Of a stretch of DNA of 64,000 nt, positions 17,020 through 26,055 are shown piece after piece. The notes under the pieces were generated by a model. The model saw only the letters and a program-made list of their open reading frames with translations, had not been told where the DNA came from and ran no database searches. The stretch is from NCBI RefSeq assembly GCF_946887195.1, contig NZ_CAMPKE010000014.1, positions 35,564 through 99,563 on the forward strand. Reading direction: 5' to 3'. The position numbers and the translations under genes are program-made. Source of the DNA: an uncultured Halomonas sp. Lineage in GTDB: Bacteria; Pseudomonadota; Gammaproteobacteria; Pseudomonadales; Halomonadaceae. The number at the start of each line of letters is the position of its first letter. Position 1 is the stretch's first letter.

Positions 17020-18042
17020 TCATCGGCCCGCGTCGAGTTCCTTGATGCGCTGGGCGATGTCGAGCATGCGGTTGGCGAAGCCCCATTCGTTGTCGAACCA
17101 GCTCAGCAGCTTGATTAGATGACCGCCGGCCACGCGGGTCTGCGTGGCGTCGACGATGCCCGAGCGCGGGTCGTGATTGAAATCGACCGAAGCCAGCGGC
17201 TCCTCGGTGTAGCCGAGACGCCCGGCCAATTGATTCTCGCTCGCCTCGCGTAGCAGTGCGTTGACCTCATAAATGCTAGTGCGCCGTCGCACCGAGAGCG
17301 CCATGTCCATGGCCGAGACGTTGATCGTCGGCACGCGCACGTGCAGGCACTCGAAGCGCCCGGCGAGTGCCGGCATCAGGCGTTCGATGCCGCGCGCCAG
17401 CCCGGTATCGACGGGGATGATCGATTGCATCGCCGAGCGCGTCAGGCGCAGGTCGGATTTATGGTAGGCGTCGATCACCGGCTGGTCGTTCATCGCCGAG
17501 TGGATGGTGGTGGTCACGCCATGCTCGATGTCCAGCGCCTCGTCGAGCACGGTGAGCACCGGAATCAGGCAGTTGGTGGTGCATGAGGCCGCCGAGACGA
17601 TGCGCATTTCACGGCTGAGTTCATGCTCGTTGATACCGCCGACGATGGTCGCATCGACATCGGATTCGGCGGGTTGCGAAAACAGCAGCCGCTTGGCGCC
17701 GGCGGCGATGTGCCGCTCGGCGGTGGCGCGATCCTTGAAGCTGCCGGAGCATTCCACCACCAGGTCGATGTTCAACTCGCCCCATGGCAGTTCGTCGGGG
17801 TCGGGCAGGGAGAGAATGGCGATCGGCTGGCCGTTGACGATCAGTGCGCCGTCGCGGGTCTCGACGCGGCCGGGAAAGTGGCCATGGGTGGTGTCGTAAC
17901 GGGTCAGATAGGCGATGGTGTCGAGATCGGAGAATTCATTGATCGCCACGACCTGGAAATCCAGGTCCGGTCGTTCGACGAGCGCGCGCAGAATGCACTG
18001 GCCGATACGACCGTAACCGTTGATGGCGATGCGATAGGGCAT
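17020..18042 (-). CDS. epd: Erythrose-4-phosphate dehydrogenase (GAPDH superfamily)
   Basis: The 340-residue protein has the GAPDH fold (INGYGRIG Rossmann loop, catalytic Cys in SAASCTTNCL). It also carries signatures that track with Epd rather than GapA, including TTIHSAMNDQPVIDAY, PTINVSAMDMALSV and SVDFNHDPRSGIVD. Epd oxidises D-erythrose 4-phosphate to 4-phosphoerythronate, the first step of the DXP-dependent vitamin B6 pathway. It leads the epd-pgk-fba operon. Transketolase, which often sits upstream of epd, is not here; the only tkt of the window is in the polyol island. A GapA-like role cannot be fully excluded from sequence alone. Confidence 0.88.
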   Translation of the reverse strand: MPYRIAINGYGRIGQCILRALVERPDLDFQVVAINEFSDLDTIAYLTRYDTTHGHFPGRVETRDGALIVNGQPIAILSLPDPDELPWGELNIDLVVECSGSFKDRATAERHIAAGAKRLLFSQPAESDVDATIVGGINEHELSREMRIVSAASCTTNCLIPVLTVLDEALDIEHGVTTTIHSAMNDQPVIDAYHKSDLRLTRSAMQSIIPVDTGLARGIERLMPALAGRFECLHVRVPTINVSAMDMALSVRRRTSIYEVNALLREASENQLAGRLGYTEEPLASVDFNHDPRSGIVDATQTRVAGGHLIKLLSWFDNEWGFANRMLDIAQRIKELDAGR

Positions 18043-18185
18043 GAACAGTAGGCTCGACGAAGCGGTGGAAGGTGACCGAAAACGCCGATTTTAGCGCAAA
18101 TCCGGGTAGGCTTACCAAGAGTTGCGCCGGGATGGGTGAATGGGTTGCCGGCCCGCCGGCTCAGCGTGGCGGATCGGCCGCCGAT

Positions 18186-19160
18186 TCATTGCGAGGGATC
18201 GATCAATAGCCGGCCGTGAATGTCGCCGTTGAGCAGTGCCTCGGCGCGCTCGGCGATCAGTTCCATGCCGATTTCCTCGTATTGCATGGTGGAGAACAGC
18301 TCATCGGGTAGCTCGGCCAGGCGCTGCCAGGCATCGCGGCGCTGCTCGAAGGGAATCATCACGCTATCGGTGCCGAGCAGCGAAACGCCGCGCAGAATGA
18401 ACGGCATGACGGTGGTCGCAAGCTCGGTGCCGCCAGCCAGGCCTACCGCCGCCACACGACCGTTGTAATCCATGCGCGCCAGCACATTGGCCAGCACCTG
18501 ACCGCCGACGGTATCCACGGCGCCGGCCCAGCGGCCCTTCTCCAGCGGGCGCGGTTCGCCTTCGAATTCGAAGCGGTCATGAACATCGTGCGCGCCGAGT
18601 TCCTTGAGCCACTGGCTCTGATCGGGCTTGCCGGTCACCGCATGCACCTCGTGGCCGAGCTGCGACAGCATCTGCACGGCCCAACTGCCCACGCCGCCAG
18701 TGGCACCGGTAACCAGTATCGCGCTGCCCGGGGCGAGTCCCGCCGCTTCGAGGCGGATCACGCAGAGCATGGCGGTCAACCCGGCGGTGCCCAGCAGCAT
18801 GGCGTTTTTCGTGGTCAGCCGCTCGGGGCAGGGCACCAGCCACTCGGCATCGACGTTCATGGTGTCGGCGAAACCGCCCCAATAGCGCTCGCCCACGCCC
18901 CAGCCAGTGAGGATCACCTTGTCGCCCGGGCGATAGCGTTCATCGCTGGATTCGCGCACGCTACCGGCCAGATCGATGCCTGGCACGAAGGGATAGTCGC
19001 GCACGACCTTGGCCTGGCCGGAGACCGCCAGTGCATCCTTGTAATTCAAATCCGAATAGTCGATAGCGACGCTGACCGCGCGCTGCGGTAGCTGATCGTC
19101 ATCGATCGTCTCGACCCGGCTGCGCGGGTCTTCATCCTTGAGCATGAGTACGCGAGGCAT
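18186..19160 (-). CDS. acuI: Acryloyl-CoA reductase (NADPH), YhdH/AcuI type
   Basis: The 324-residue zinc-free medium-chain reductase is exactly the length of E. coli YhdH/AcuI. It reduces the toxic electrophile acryloyl-CoA to propanoyl-CoA with NADPH. The AcuI-like N-terminus (SDLNYKDALAVSG, FVPGIDLAG), the GWGVGERYWGG loop and the cofactor loop VTGATGGVGSWA are visible. I start at ATG 19160 with AGGAG seven bases upstream; the open frame beyond it is not conserved. In marine bacteria this enzyme also takes part in DMSP breakdown, but no DMSP gene is nearby. It stands alone, divergent from dgkA. Confidence 0.9.
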   Translation of the reverse strand: MPRVLMLKDEDPRSRVETIDDDQLPQRAVSVAIDYSDLNYKDALAVSGQAKVVRDYPFVPGIDLAGSVRESSDERYRPGDKVILTGWGVGERYWGGFADTMNVDAEWLVPCPERLTTKNAMLLGTAGLTAMLCVIRLEAAGLAPGSAILVTGATGGVGSWAVQMLSQLGHEVHAVTGKPDQSQWLKELGAHDVHDRFEFEGEPRPLEKGRWAGAVDTVGGQVLANVLARMDYNGRVAAVGLAGGTELATTVMPFILRGVSLLGTDSVMIPFEQRRDAWQRLAELPDELFSTMQYEEIGMELIAERAEALLNGDIHGRLLIDPSQ

Positions 19161-19330
19161 ATCGATCTCCTGAACTGAATAAGCAGGCTTACGTTTCTTC
19201 CAGCCTAGTCGCGTACCCATCGGGGCGACAACGCGACCATTGACTCAATCGGCGATCGCGACGCGACAGGTGGCGACAGGCAGGCCCTCTGCTACCATCG
19301 CGGAATTACGACGACCCGCGAGATTCGAGC

Positions 19331-19702
19331 ATGAAACCGAGCGACACCGGCTGGCGCCATCTGGTCCATTCGACCCGCTATTCGATGCAGGGCTTCAAGG
19401 CGGCGTTTCTCAACGAGGCCGCTTTCCGTCAGGAAGTGTTGCTGTGCGCGCTGCTGCTGCCGCTGGCCTGGTGGATCGCCGCGACGCCGGTGCAGTGGAT
19501 TCTGCTGGTGGGTAGCTGCTTTCTGGTACTGATCGTCGAGTTGCTCAACAGCGCGGTGGAAACCGCTATCGATCGGATCGGCCTCGAACACCACGAGCTA
19601 TCCGGGCGTGCCAAGGATATCGGCTCGGCGGCGGTCATGCTGTCGTTGATGATGGCCGGGATGACTTGGGGCGTGCTGCTTTGGCAGCGGCTGATGGGCT
19701 GA
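19331..19702 (+). CDS. dgkA: Diacylglycerol kinase (prokaryotic membrane type)
   Basis: The 123-residue protein has three hydrophobic helices and the diagnostic ELLNSAVETAIDRI and RAKDIGSAAV motifs that hold the active site. It phosphorylates diacylglycerol, left over from membrane-derived oligosaccharide synthesis, to phosphatidic acid at the inner membrane. Length and motifs match E. coli DgkA. It is followed after 103 bases by glnE on the same strand, but the two functions are unrelated. Confidence 0.96.
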   Translation: MKPSDTGWRHLVHSTRYSMQGFKAAFLNEAAFRQEVLLCALLLPLAWWIAATPVQWILLVGSCFLVLIVELLNSAVETAIDRIGLEHHELSGRAKDIGSAAVMLSLMMAGMTWGVLLWQRLMG

Positions 19703-19805
19703 CGAGCAGTGTAATGCGGGTAACGCCGCCATGGGCCGCCTCGCTATCGATGGCACTGCATCCTCGCTATGCTGGCAGGCATGACCGTTCCATTTCCTGA
19801 TCGAG

Positions 19806-22800
19806 ATGCCCATGCCACTGCCCGACGCCTTTCTACCGCTGACGGCGATTCCCGAATCGCTGCAGGCTTCGCTGCGCCAAGTGGAAGCGCGGCTGCGCGA
19901 TGCGCTCTCCCGCGCCGATGACATCGGTGAGCGACAGCAGACCGATCTGCCCAGCGAGTGCTGGATGGCGCTGGAGTCGTCGCGCCGTGAGCAGTTGGCT
20001 CGGGTGCTGGCGATTTCCGGCTTCGCCGCCGACACGCTGACTCGCTACCCCGCCTGGCTTGCCAGCCTGGATGCCGATGGTGAACTGGATGCGCCACTGG
20101 GCGCCGATACCCTGACGCAGATGCTTGACGATGCGCTGGATGGCATCGATGACGAAGCGCAAATGCATGCGGCGATCAGGCGCTTTCGCCGTGCGCGCAT
20201 GCTGGGCATCGTCTGGCGCGATCTGACCCGACCGCCGGGATGCGACATGTGGGAGTCCGCCGCGAGCGTTTCGCGGCTGGCCGAAACCTGCCTGGAGGGT
20301 GCGCTCGGTTGGTTGGAGTCGCATTTCGCGCCGCGCTGGGGCCTGCCCGCGCCACGCGAGGATGGCACGGCGCAGCGTCTGGTGGTGCTGGGCATGGGCA
20401 AGCTGGGTGCCGGCGAGCTCAACCTGTCGTCGGATATCGACCTGATCTTCGCGTTTCCCGAGAAGGGCTGCACCCAGGGCGGCAAGCGCGAATACGACCA
20501 TCAGGAGTATTTCACGCGCCTCGGCCAGAAACTGATCGCCGCGCTGGACGCGATCACTGCCGACGGTTTCGCCTTTCGCGTCGATATGCGCCTGCGCCCG
20601 CTGGGCGATGGCGGGCCGCTGGTCGGCAGCTTCGCCATGCTGACCAGCTACTATCAGAATCAGGGCCGTGAGTGGGAGCGCTACGCGATGCTCAAGGCGC
20701 GCCCCGTTGCCGGCGATCTCGATGCCGGCAATGAACTGCTGGCCAGCCTGCGGCCGTTCGTCTATCGCAAGTACCTGGACTTCGGCGCGATCGAGTCGCT
20801 GCGCGAGATGAAATCGCTGATCAACCGTGAGGTGCGCCGCAAGGGCATGGCCGACAATATCAAGCTCGGCCATGGCGGCATCCGCGAGGTGGAGTTCGTG
20901 ATCCAGGCCCTGCAACTGATCCGCGGCGGGCGCGATACCGAGTTGCAGGTTCCCTCGTTGAGAAAAGCGCTCGCGCGGCTCCCGGCGCTCGAACTGCTGC
21001 CCCAGCCGGTCATCGATGAGCTCGAGGCCGATTATGTCTTCCTGCGCGATCTCGAGCATGCCCTGCAGGCGCTGGAGGACCGTCAGACCCAGACGCTACC
21101 CGACGACGAACTGGACCGCGCGCGCATCGCGTTGGCCATGAGCCGGCAGGAGTGGCGCTTCGCCGATTGGGCGGCGCTGATGGCGACGCTGGCTAGGGTT
21201 CGTCAGCGGATTCGCAAGCATTTCGATGCGGTGATCGCCGACCCGGAAGAGGAAGCGGAGACACCGGTCGCCGTCGATGACGACAACGGCGGGCCGGGGG
21301 AGGAGAACCCGGTGCCACTCGATGAATGGCGGGCGCTATGGCGGGGCGAGTTGGCCGACGACGAGCCTCGGGCGCTGCTCGCCGATGCGGGATTCAGCGA
21401 CCCCGAAACTGCCGCACGCCGCCTGTTGACGCTGCGCCAGTCGCGACAGGTGCAGGCGATGCAGCGTATCGGCTTCGATCGCCTCGATGCCCTGATGCCG
21501 CTGCTGTTGGCGGCGGTGGCCGAGAGTGGCACGCCGGATCGCGTGCTCGAACGGGTGCTGCCACTGATCGAGGCGGTGCTGCGCCGCACGGCCTATCTGG
21601 CGCTGCTGCGCGAGAATCCCGAGGCACTCGGCCATCTGATGACGCTATGTGCGGCGAGCCCGTGGATTGCCGAGCAGATCGCCCGCTATCCCGTACTGCT
21701 CGATGAACTGCTGACCCCGGCGACGCTGTATTCACCGGCCGACAAGGCGCGCCTGACCGATGAACTGCGCCAGGCGCTGGGGCGCATTCCCGAGGACGAC
21801 GAGGAGGCCCAACTCGAGGCGCTGCGCATCTTCAAGCATGCCCAGGTGCTGCACGTGGCGGCCTCCGACATCGCCGGCGCACGAGCGCTGATGAAGGTCA
21901 GCGATTATCTGACCTTCATCGCCGAGGTGGTGCTCGAACAGGTACAGGCGATGGCCTGGAAGCATCTGGTGCGCAAGCATGGCCGCCCGCGGCGCCGCGA
22001 AGGGGCCAGCGGCGATGGTGGCAGCAACCAAGGCGATTTTCTGATCGTCGGCTACGGCAAGCTGGGCGGCATCGAGTTGGGCTACGCCTCGGATCTCGAT
22101 CTGGTGTTCATCCACGATGCCTCGTCAAACGGCACGACCGATGGCGAGCGCGTCATCGACAATGCGGTATTCTTCACTCGCCTCGGCCAGCGAATCATCC
22201 ACTTGCTGACCGCGATCACGCCGGCGGGTGCACTCTACGAGGTCGACATGCGGCTGCGCCCATCGGGCAATTCGGGCCTGCTGGTCGCCAGCCTCGATGC
22301 CTTCGCCGATTATCAGCGCAACCAGGCCTGGACCTGGGAGCATCAGGCGCTGGTGCGTGCCCGGGTGGTGGCGGGCAATCAGGCGCTCGGCGAGCGTTTC
22401 GATGACGTGCGCCGCGAAATTCTCGGCCGCCAGCGCGATCGCGAGTCGCTGCGCGCCGAGGTGGTCAAGATGCGCCACAAGATGCGTGAGCACCTCGGCA
22501 GCAGCGCAATGGCCCGCCAGCAGGGTGAGTTCGATCTCAAGCACGACGCCGGTGGCATGATCGATATCGAATTTTTATGCCAATACGCGGTGCTGTCGAT
22601 GGGATTCGACACACCCGAGCTATTGGCCTGGAGTGACAATATTCGTATTCTGGAGACCTTGGAGTCGAGTGGCTGCCTACCGGCCGATGACGCTCGACGT
22701 CTTCGCGACGCTTACCTTGCCTATCGCGACGCTTCGCACCGCAATGCGCTGACCAAGACCGGAGGGCGCGTCGACGAGGCCGATTACCGCGAGCACTGTC

Positions 22801-22853
22801 GGGTCGTCAGCGACCTATGGCAACGCTGGCTCGAGCCCACCGAACACACCTGA
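19806..22853 (+). CDS. glnE: Bifunctional glutamine synthetase adenylyltransferase/adenylyl-removing enzyme
   Basis: The 1015-residue protein has two nucleotidyltransferase domains. The N-terminal one, with GMGKLGAGELNLSSDIDL near residue 200, removes AMP from glutamine synthetase. The C-terminal one, with GYGKLGGIELGYASDLDL near residue 750, adds it. A helical PII-responsive segment lies between and after them. It adjusts glutamine synthetase activity to nitrogen supply. It is about 70 residues longer than the E. coli protein, partly because of an acidic proline-rich linker near residues 480-505 (DPEEEAETPVAVDDDNG). ATG 19806 or 19812 may be the start. Confidence 0.96.
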   Translation: MPMPLPDAFLPLTAIPESLQASLRQVEARLRDALSRADDIGERQQTDLPSECWMALESSRREQLARVLAISGFAADTLTRYPAWLASLDADGELDAPLGADTLTQMLDDALDGIDDEAQMHAAIRRFRRARMLGIVWRDLTRPPGCDMWESAASVSRLAETCLEGALGWLESHFAPRWGLPAPREDGTAQRLVVLGMGKLGAGELNLSSDIDLIFAFPEKGCTQGGKREYDHQEYFTRLGQKLIAALDAITADGFAFRVDMRLRPLGDGGPLVGSFAMLTSYYQNQGREWERYAMLKARPVAGDLDAGNELLASLRPFVYRKYLDFGAIESLREMKSLINREVRRKGMADNIKLGHGGIREVEFVIQALQLIRGGRDTELQVPSLRKALARLPALELLPQPVIDELEADYVFLRDLEHALQALEDRQTQTLPDDELDRARIALAMSRQEWRFADWAALMATLARVRQRIRKHFDAVIADPEEEAETPVAVDDDNGGPGEENPVPLDEWRALWRGELADDEPRALLADAGFSDPETAARRLLTLRQSRQVQAMQRIGFDRLDALMPLLLAAVAESGTPDRVLERVLPLIEAVLRRTAYLALLRENPEALGHLMTLCAASPWIAEQIARYPVLLDELLTPATLYSPADKARLTDELRQALGRIPEDDEEAQLEALRIFKHAQVLHVAASDIAGARALMKVSDYLTFIAEVVLEQVQAMAWKHLVRKHGRPRRREGASGDGGSNQGDFLIVGYGKLGGIELGYASDLDLVFIHDASSNGTTDGERVIDNAVFFTRLGQRIIHLLTAITPAGALYEVDMRLRPSGNSGLLVASLDAFADYQRNQAWTWEHQALVRARVVAGNQALGERFDDVRREILGRQRDRESLRAEVVKMRHKMREHLGSSAMARQQGEFDLKHDAGGMIDIEFLCQYAVLSMGFDTPELLAWSDNIRILETLESSGCLPADDARRLRDAYLAYRDASHRNALTKTGGRVDEADYREHCRVVSDLWQRWLEPTEHT

Positions 22854-22977
22854 TCGATGCGTTCGGCCTGCCGCGAAGATGCCTCGTCGTGAAAACCAAG
22901 GCTTACCGCACGTCCGCCGGCGCCTTTGGCGCTGTCGGTAATCAATGACAGCAAATCGAGAACGAAGGAAGATCACT

Positions 22978-23901
22978 ATGTCGATGGCCGACCGAGACGG
23001 TCTCATCTGGTTCGATGGCGAACTCGTCCCCTGGCGCGATGCCAATGTCCACGTACTGACCCATACCCTGCATTACGGCATGGGGTGCTTCGAGGGCGTA
23101 CGTGCCTACGCCACCGAGCGGGGCACCGCGATCTTCCGTTTGAAGGAGCACACCGACCGGCTGTTCGACTCCGCCAAGATTCTGGGCATGGCAATGCCAT
23201 TCAGCAAGGCCGAGATCAACGACGCCTGCCGTGCGGCGGTTCGCGAGAACAACCTGAAGGAAGCCTATCTGCGGCCGATGGTATTTTTCGGCTCCGAAGG
23301 CATGGGGCTGCGCGCCGACAATCTGAAGACGCACGTCATCGTCGCCGCCTGGGAGTGGCCGTCGTACATGTCGCCGGAAGCCCGCGAACTGGGCATCAAG
23401 GTGCAGACGTCGTCGTTCACCCGTCATCACGTCAATATCTCGGTGACCCGCGCCAAGGCCAATGGCCAGTACATCAATTCGATGATGGCGCTCGCCGAGG
23501 TCCAGCGCGGCGGCTACGACGAGGCGCTGCTGCTCGACCCGCAGGGCTACGTCGCCGAGGGCTCCGGCGAGAATCTGTTCGTGGTCAAGGATGGTGTCAT
23601 CTACACGCCGATGCTGACCTCATGCCTGAATGGCATCACCCGTAACACCGTGCTGCACATGGCCGAGAAACTCGGCTACGAGCTGCGCGAAAAGCTGATT
23701 ACCCGCGACGAGGTCTATATCAGCGACGAGGCGTTCTTCACCGGCACCGCTGCCGAGGTGTTGCCGATTCGCGAACTCGACGGTCGCCCCATCGGCGAAG
23801 GCCGCCGCGGCCCGATCACCGAGCAGATCCAGACGATGTATTTCGATGTGGTGAGCGGCAAGCAGACACTCGATGCGCAGTGGCTTTCGCCGGTTGCCTG
23901 A
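22978..23901 (+). CDS. ilvE: Branched-chain amino-acid aminotransferase
   Basis: The 307-residue fold-type IV PLP enzyme performs the last step of valine, leucine and isoleucine synthesis. Visible family landmarks are LHYGMGCFEGVRAY, the lysine-containing VNISVTRAKANGQYINSM segment that holds PLP, and EGSGENLFVV. The start at 22978 follows AAGGAAG; an ATG six bases later is an alternative. It is a single gene after glnE and ends at a strong terminator. Confidence 0.96.
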   Translation: MSMADRDGLIWFDGELVPWRDANVHVLTHTLHYGMGCFEGVRAYATERGTAIFRLKEHTDRLFDSAKILGMAMPFSKAEINDACRAAVRENNLKEAYLRPMVFFGSEGMGLRADNLKTHVIVAAWEWPSYMSPEARELGIKVQTSSFTRHHVNISVTRAKANGQYINSMMALAEVQRGGYDEALLLDPQGYVAEGSGENLFVVKDGVIYTPMLTSCLNGITRNTVLHMAEKLGYELREKLITRDEVYISDEAFFTGTAAEVLPIRELDGRPIGEGRRGPITEQIQTMYFDVVSGKQTLDAQWLSPVA

Positions 23902-23937
23902 TTCGTCGGCTGCGATGATCCGAACGGCCAAACGCAG

Positions 23938-23963
23938 AGCACCCCGCATGGGGTGCTTTTTTT
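23938..23963 (+). terminator. Strong Rho-independent terminator of ilvE
   Basis: AGCACCCC and GGGGTGCT form an 8-bp stem with a GCAT loop, followed directly by a run of seven T. It is 36 bases after the ilvE stop. This is the clearest terminator on the plus strand. Confidence 0.95.
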
Positions 23964-24316
23964 ATGCCGGGAACCCCAGCACAAGGGAAGTGGTGCGGTG
24001 GTAGGGAAGCGTGGCTTCCGTGCCCATGTGTCGCGTGTCCTTGCCTCGATCGGTTGCCTCGATAGTCAGCCGATAGTCACGTCGCTTCTGCTACCCCGCC
24101 ATGGCAGGATAAACCGATTCAGCGCTCGATAGGTTGACTTGTGTTAAGAAAATCGAGTAAATCATGCTTTAAAATCAAACAAGAAAACCCTGAATAATCA
24201 GCTATCTAAGACTTATTGACTAATCGATATGTGGCGATGGCTCCAAGCTCGTCGAGCGGACTTCACCTGTTGACAGAAGCCAGGGTGAAGCCAGGATAAA
24301 AGAGAAAATAGAACGC

Positions 24317-24343
24317 AAAAAAATGGACCGCATGAGCGGTCCA
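24317..24343 (-). terminator. Strong Rho-independent terminator on the minus strand
   Basis: TGGACCGC and GCGGTCCA form an 8-bp stem with a TCAT loop, followed on the minus strand by seven T (24323-24317). It is 400 bases beyond the cytochrome c stop, so it most likely ends a separate transcript, the proposed small RNA. Confidence 0.92.
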
Positions 24344-24479
24344 AGGTACGCAGGGAACTGATGAAACTCTGGTGCATGCCGCCTATGAGGCGTCGTGCTA
24401 TGAATTCGAGGGCATCCTTGCCTGGGAAATCCTTTCCCCTTAGTGGCACTATCCGTGGCTCGCAAGCCGTGCCTTACAT
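24317..24479 (-). ncRNA. Probable CsrB/RsmY/RsmZ-type regulatory RNA
   Basis: No coding frame here is convincing, but the minus-strand transcript would show five GGA motifs, two of them in textbook CsrA-binding hairpins. GGGAA-AGGAT-TTCCC covers about 24424-24438 and GGCA-AGGA-TGCC covers 24411-24422. A third GGA lies in the arm of a GGCAC...GTGCC hairpin at 24445-24472, one is at the 5' end and one is in the terminator. The transcript would be about 160 nt and ends in a strong terminator. RNAs of this type sequester CsrA/RsmA and change carbon use, motility and biofilm. The 5' end is estimated from a promoter-like element. Family assignment rests on motif pattern only. The flanks 23964-24316 and 24505-24749 hold no gene that I can support. 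Confidence 0.55.
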
Positions 24480-24488
24480 CCTAGATAG

Positions 24489-24504
24489 TGCGAATGTTGT
24501 GCCA
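24489..24504 (-). promoter_or_regulatory. Sigma-54-like promoter element before the small RNA
   Basis: On the minus strand TGGCAC-N5-TCGCA keeps the invariant GG-N10-GC spacing of sigma-54 promoters, with one mismatch in the -12 box (TTGCA consensus). It would start transcription near 24478. A sigma-70 reading with TATCTA as the -10 box has no good -35. The sequence upstream is strongly AT-rich. Confidence 0.4.
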
Positions 24505-24749
24505 TTTTTAGAAAAATCATAATAAAACAATAACTTAATAAAAAACCCTCTTTAATAATCACCGAGAAACGGTCCATAAAAGCCTGGCGGCATGAGAAAA
24601 GCGTCTCCATATGGCAACGAATAAACCCTACTTTTATTTTATTCCTTTAAAATCAATTAATTATTACGTCTCTTTTTGGCAACACCGGGTTTGGCCGCTC
24701 TCACGACAAAGGTCTGATAGCGAGAATGGAGAGGGGCGAGGCTCCATCC

Positions 24750-26045
24750 TTACAGCTTTTCGTCCAGTTGCGTCGCTTCGCGTACCTCTTCGACCGTTTC
24801 GCTATCGACGGGAGGCGCGTCGTTGCCCCAGGCGCTGCGGATATAACTCAGCACGGCGGCGATCTGATCATCGTCGAGCTTCCAGTCGAACGGCGGCATG
24901 GAAAGCCTGTTGGGGCGGGTTTCGGTATTCGGCTCGCTGGCGCCGCGTAGAACGACATGAATCAGCGAGGTGGGATCATTGGCCTGCACGATGGGGCTGC
25001 CGGCCAGCTCGGGGAAAACATCCTGCATGCCTTTACCGTTATAGCGATGGCAGCCTGTGCAGTTGTCGACGTACAGTGCGCGTCCCAGATCGCCTTCGCT
25101 TTGCGCGTCCTGCTCGCTTTCGTCAGCCGGCTGCTCTTCTTCCTCCTCCTCTTCTTCGCTGCTGGCCGCTTGCCGTTCGTCAGGTAGATCCTTGAGATAG
25201 ATCGCGATCGCCTCGAGATCGTCTCGCGTCATGTGCTGGGTACTATTTTCAATGACTTCCTGCATCAAACCGCCGGCGAACTGCTCGCCATTGGTGCCGG
25301 TCTTCAGGTACTCGACGATGTCCTCCTTCGTCCAGTCTCCCAGGCCGGTAACGGGATCCGCCGTCAGATCCGGTGCGTGCCATTGCTGAAGCTCGGAACC
25401 GGTGTAGGGTGCGCTCTTGTTAGCGCCGCCGAAGAAGTTCCTGGGTGTATGGCAGGCACCGCAGTGGCCCAGCCCTTCCACCAGATAGGCGCCACGATTC
25501 CACTGCGCGGATTTCTTGGGATTGGGCTCGTAGACGCCGGGCTCGAAAAACAGCATCTTCCAGCCGGTCATGAGCTGGCGCCAATCGAGTGGGCCGATCA
25601 GTTCCGTTGGCGCCTCCGCGTTACTCACCGGCTCGATGGTCTGCAGATAGGACCAGATGGCCATCAGATCCTCGCGGGTCGTCTTGGTGAAGTAGGGGTA
25701 GGGAAAGGCGGGGTAGAGGTGATTGCCCTCGGCATTGATGCCTTCGCGCATCGCACGCACGAACTGATCGCTGTTCCAGGCGCCCAACCCGGTCTGCACA
25801 TCGGGCGTGAGGTTGGCCGAATAGATGGTCCCGAACGGCGTGGGCACCGGGCGCCCACCAGCCATGTACTCGCCGTTGGGGGCGGTATGACAGGCGGTGC
25901 AGTCGCCGACGGTGGTCAGATAACGACCGCGCTGAATCTGATTGAAGGAGTTCTCGTCGGCGCGGATGTGGAGGGGAAGGGCCGTCAGCCCGAACGCGGC
26001 GAGACACAGGCCGGGCAGGACAGCGGCATGGGTAGGATGGTACAT
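24750..26045 (-). CDS. Triheme cytochrome c subunit of a membrane-bound FAD dehydrogenase
   Basis: The 431-residue protein has an N-terminal hydrophobic export segment and three heme c sites, CTACH, CGACH and CTGCH. This is the layout of the cytochrome subunits of gluconate 2-, sorbitol and alcohol dehydrogenases of acetic acid bacteria and pseudomonads. It takes electrons from the GMC subunit in the periplasm and passes them to ubiquinone or the respiratory chain. Between the second and third heme domains is an acidic linker with eight consecutive glutamates, unusual for the family and consistent with a salt-adapted host. GGGAGG precedes the ATG. It is the last gene of a three-gene operon, 10 bases after the GMC gene. 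Confidence 0.9.
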   Translation of the reverse strand: MYHPTHAAVLPGLCLAAFGLTALPLHIRADENSFNQIQRGRYLTTVGDCTACHTAPNGEYMAGGRPVPTPFGTIYSANLTPDVQTGLGAWNSDQFVRAMREGINAEGNHLYPAFPYPYFTKTTREDLMAIWSYLQTIEPVSNAEAPTELIGPLDWRQLMTGWKMLFFEPGVYEPNPKKSAQWNRGAYLVEGLGHCGACHTPRNFFGGANKSAPYTGSELQQWHAPDLTADPVTGLGDWTKEDIVEYLKTGTNGEQFAGGLMQEVIENSTQHMTRDDLEAIAIYLKDLPDERQAASSEEEEEEEEQPADESEQDAQSEGDLGRALYVDNCTGCHRYNGKGMQDVFPELAGSPIVQANDPTSLIHVVLRGASEPNTETRPNRLSMPPFDWKLDDDQIAAVLSYIRSAWGNDAPPVDSETVEEVREATQLDEKL

Positions 26046-26055
26046 GTGGCCTCCC

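Noticed and set aside
18147..18160. GCCGG-CCCG-CCGGC hairpin after acuI as a terminator
   Set aside because: The stem is only five pairs with no T-run, in generally GC-rich sequence, so it is not distinguishable from background.
24213..24449. 78-codon minus-strand open frame
   Set aside because: It runs straight through the strong terminator and the GGA hairpins, with no ribosome binding site and an implausible composition.
24459..24476. GacA-type box (TGTAAG-N6-CTTACA) on the minus strand near the small RNA
   Set aside because: The right half is CTTGCG, and the element lies inside the predicted transcript, too close to the terminator to drive a GGA-rich RNA.
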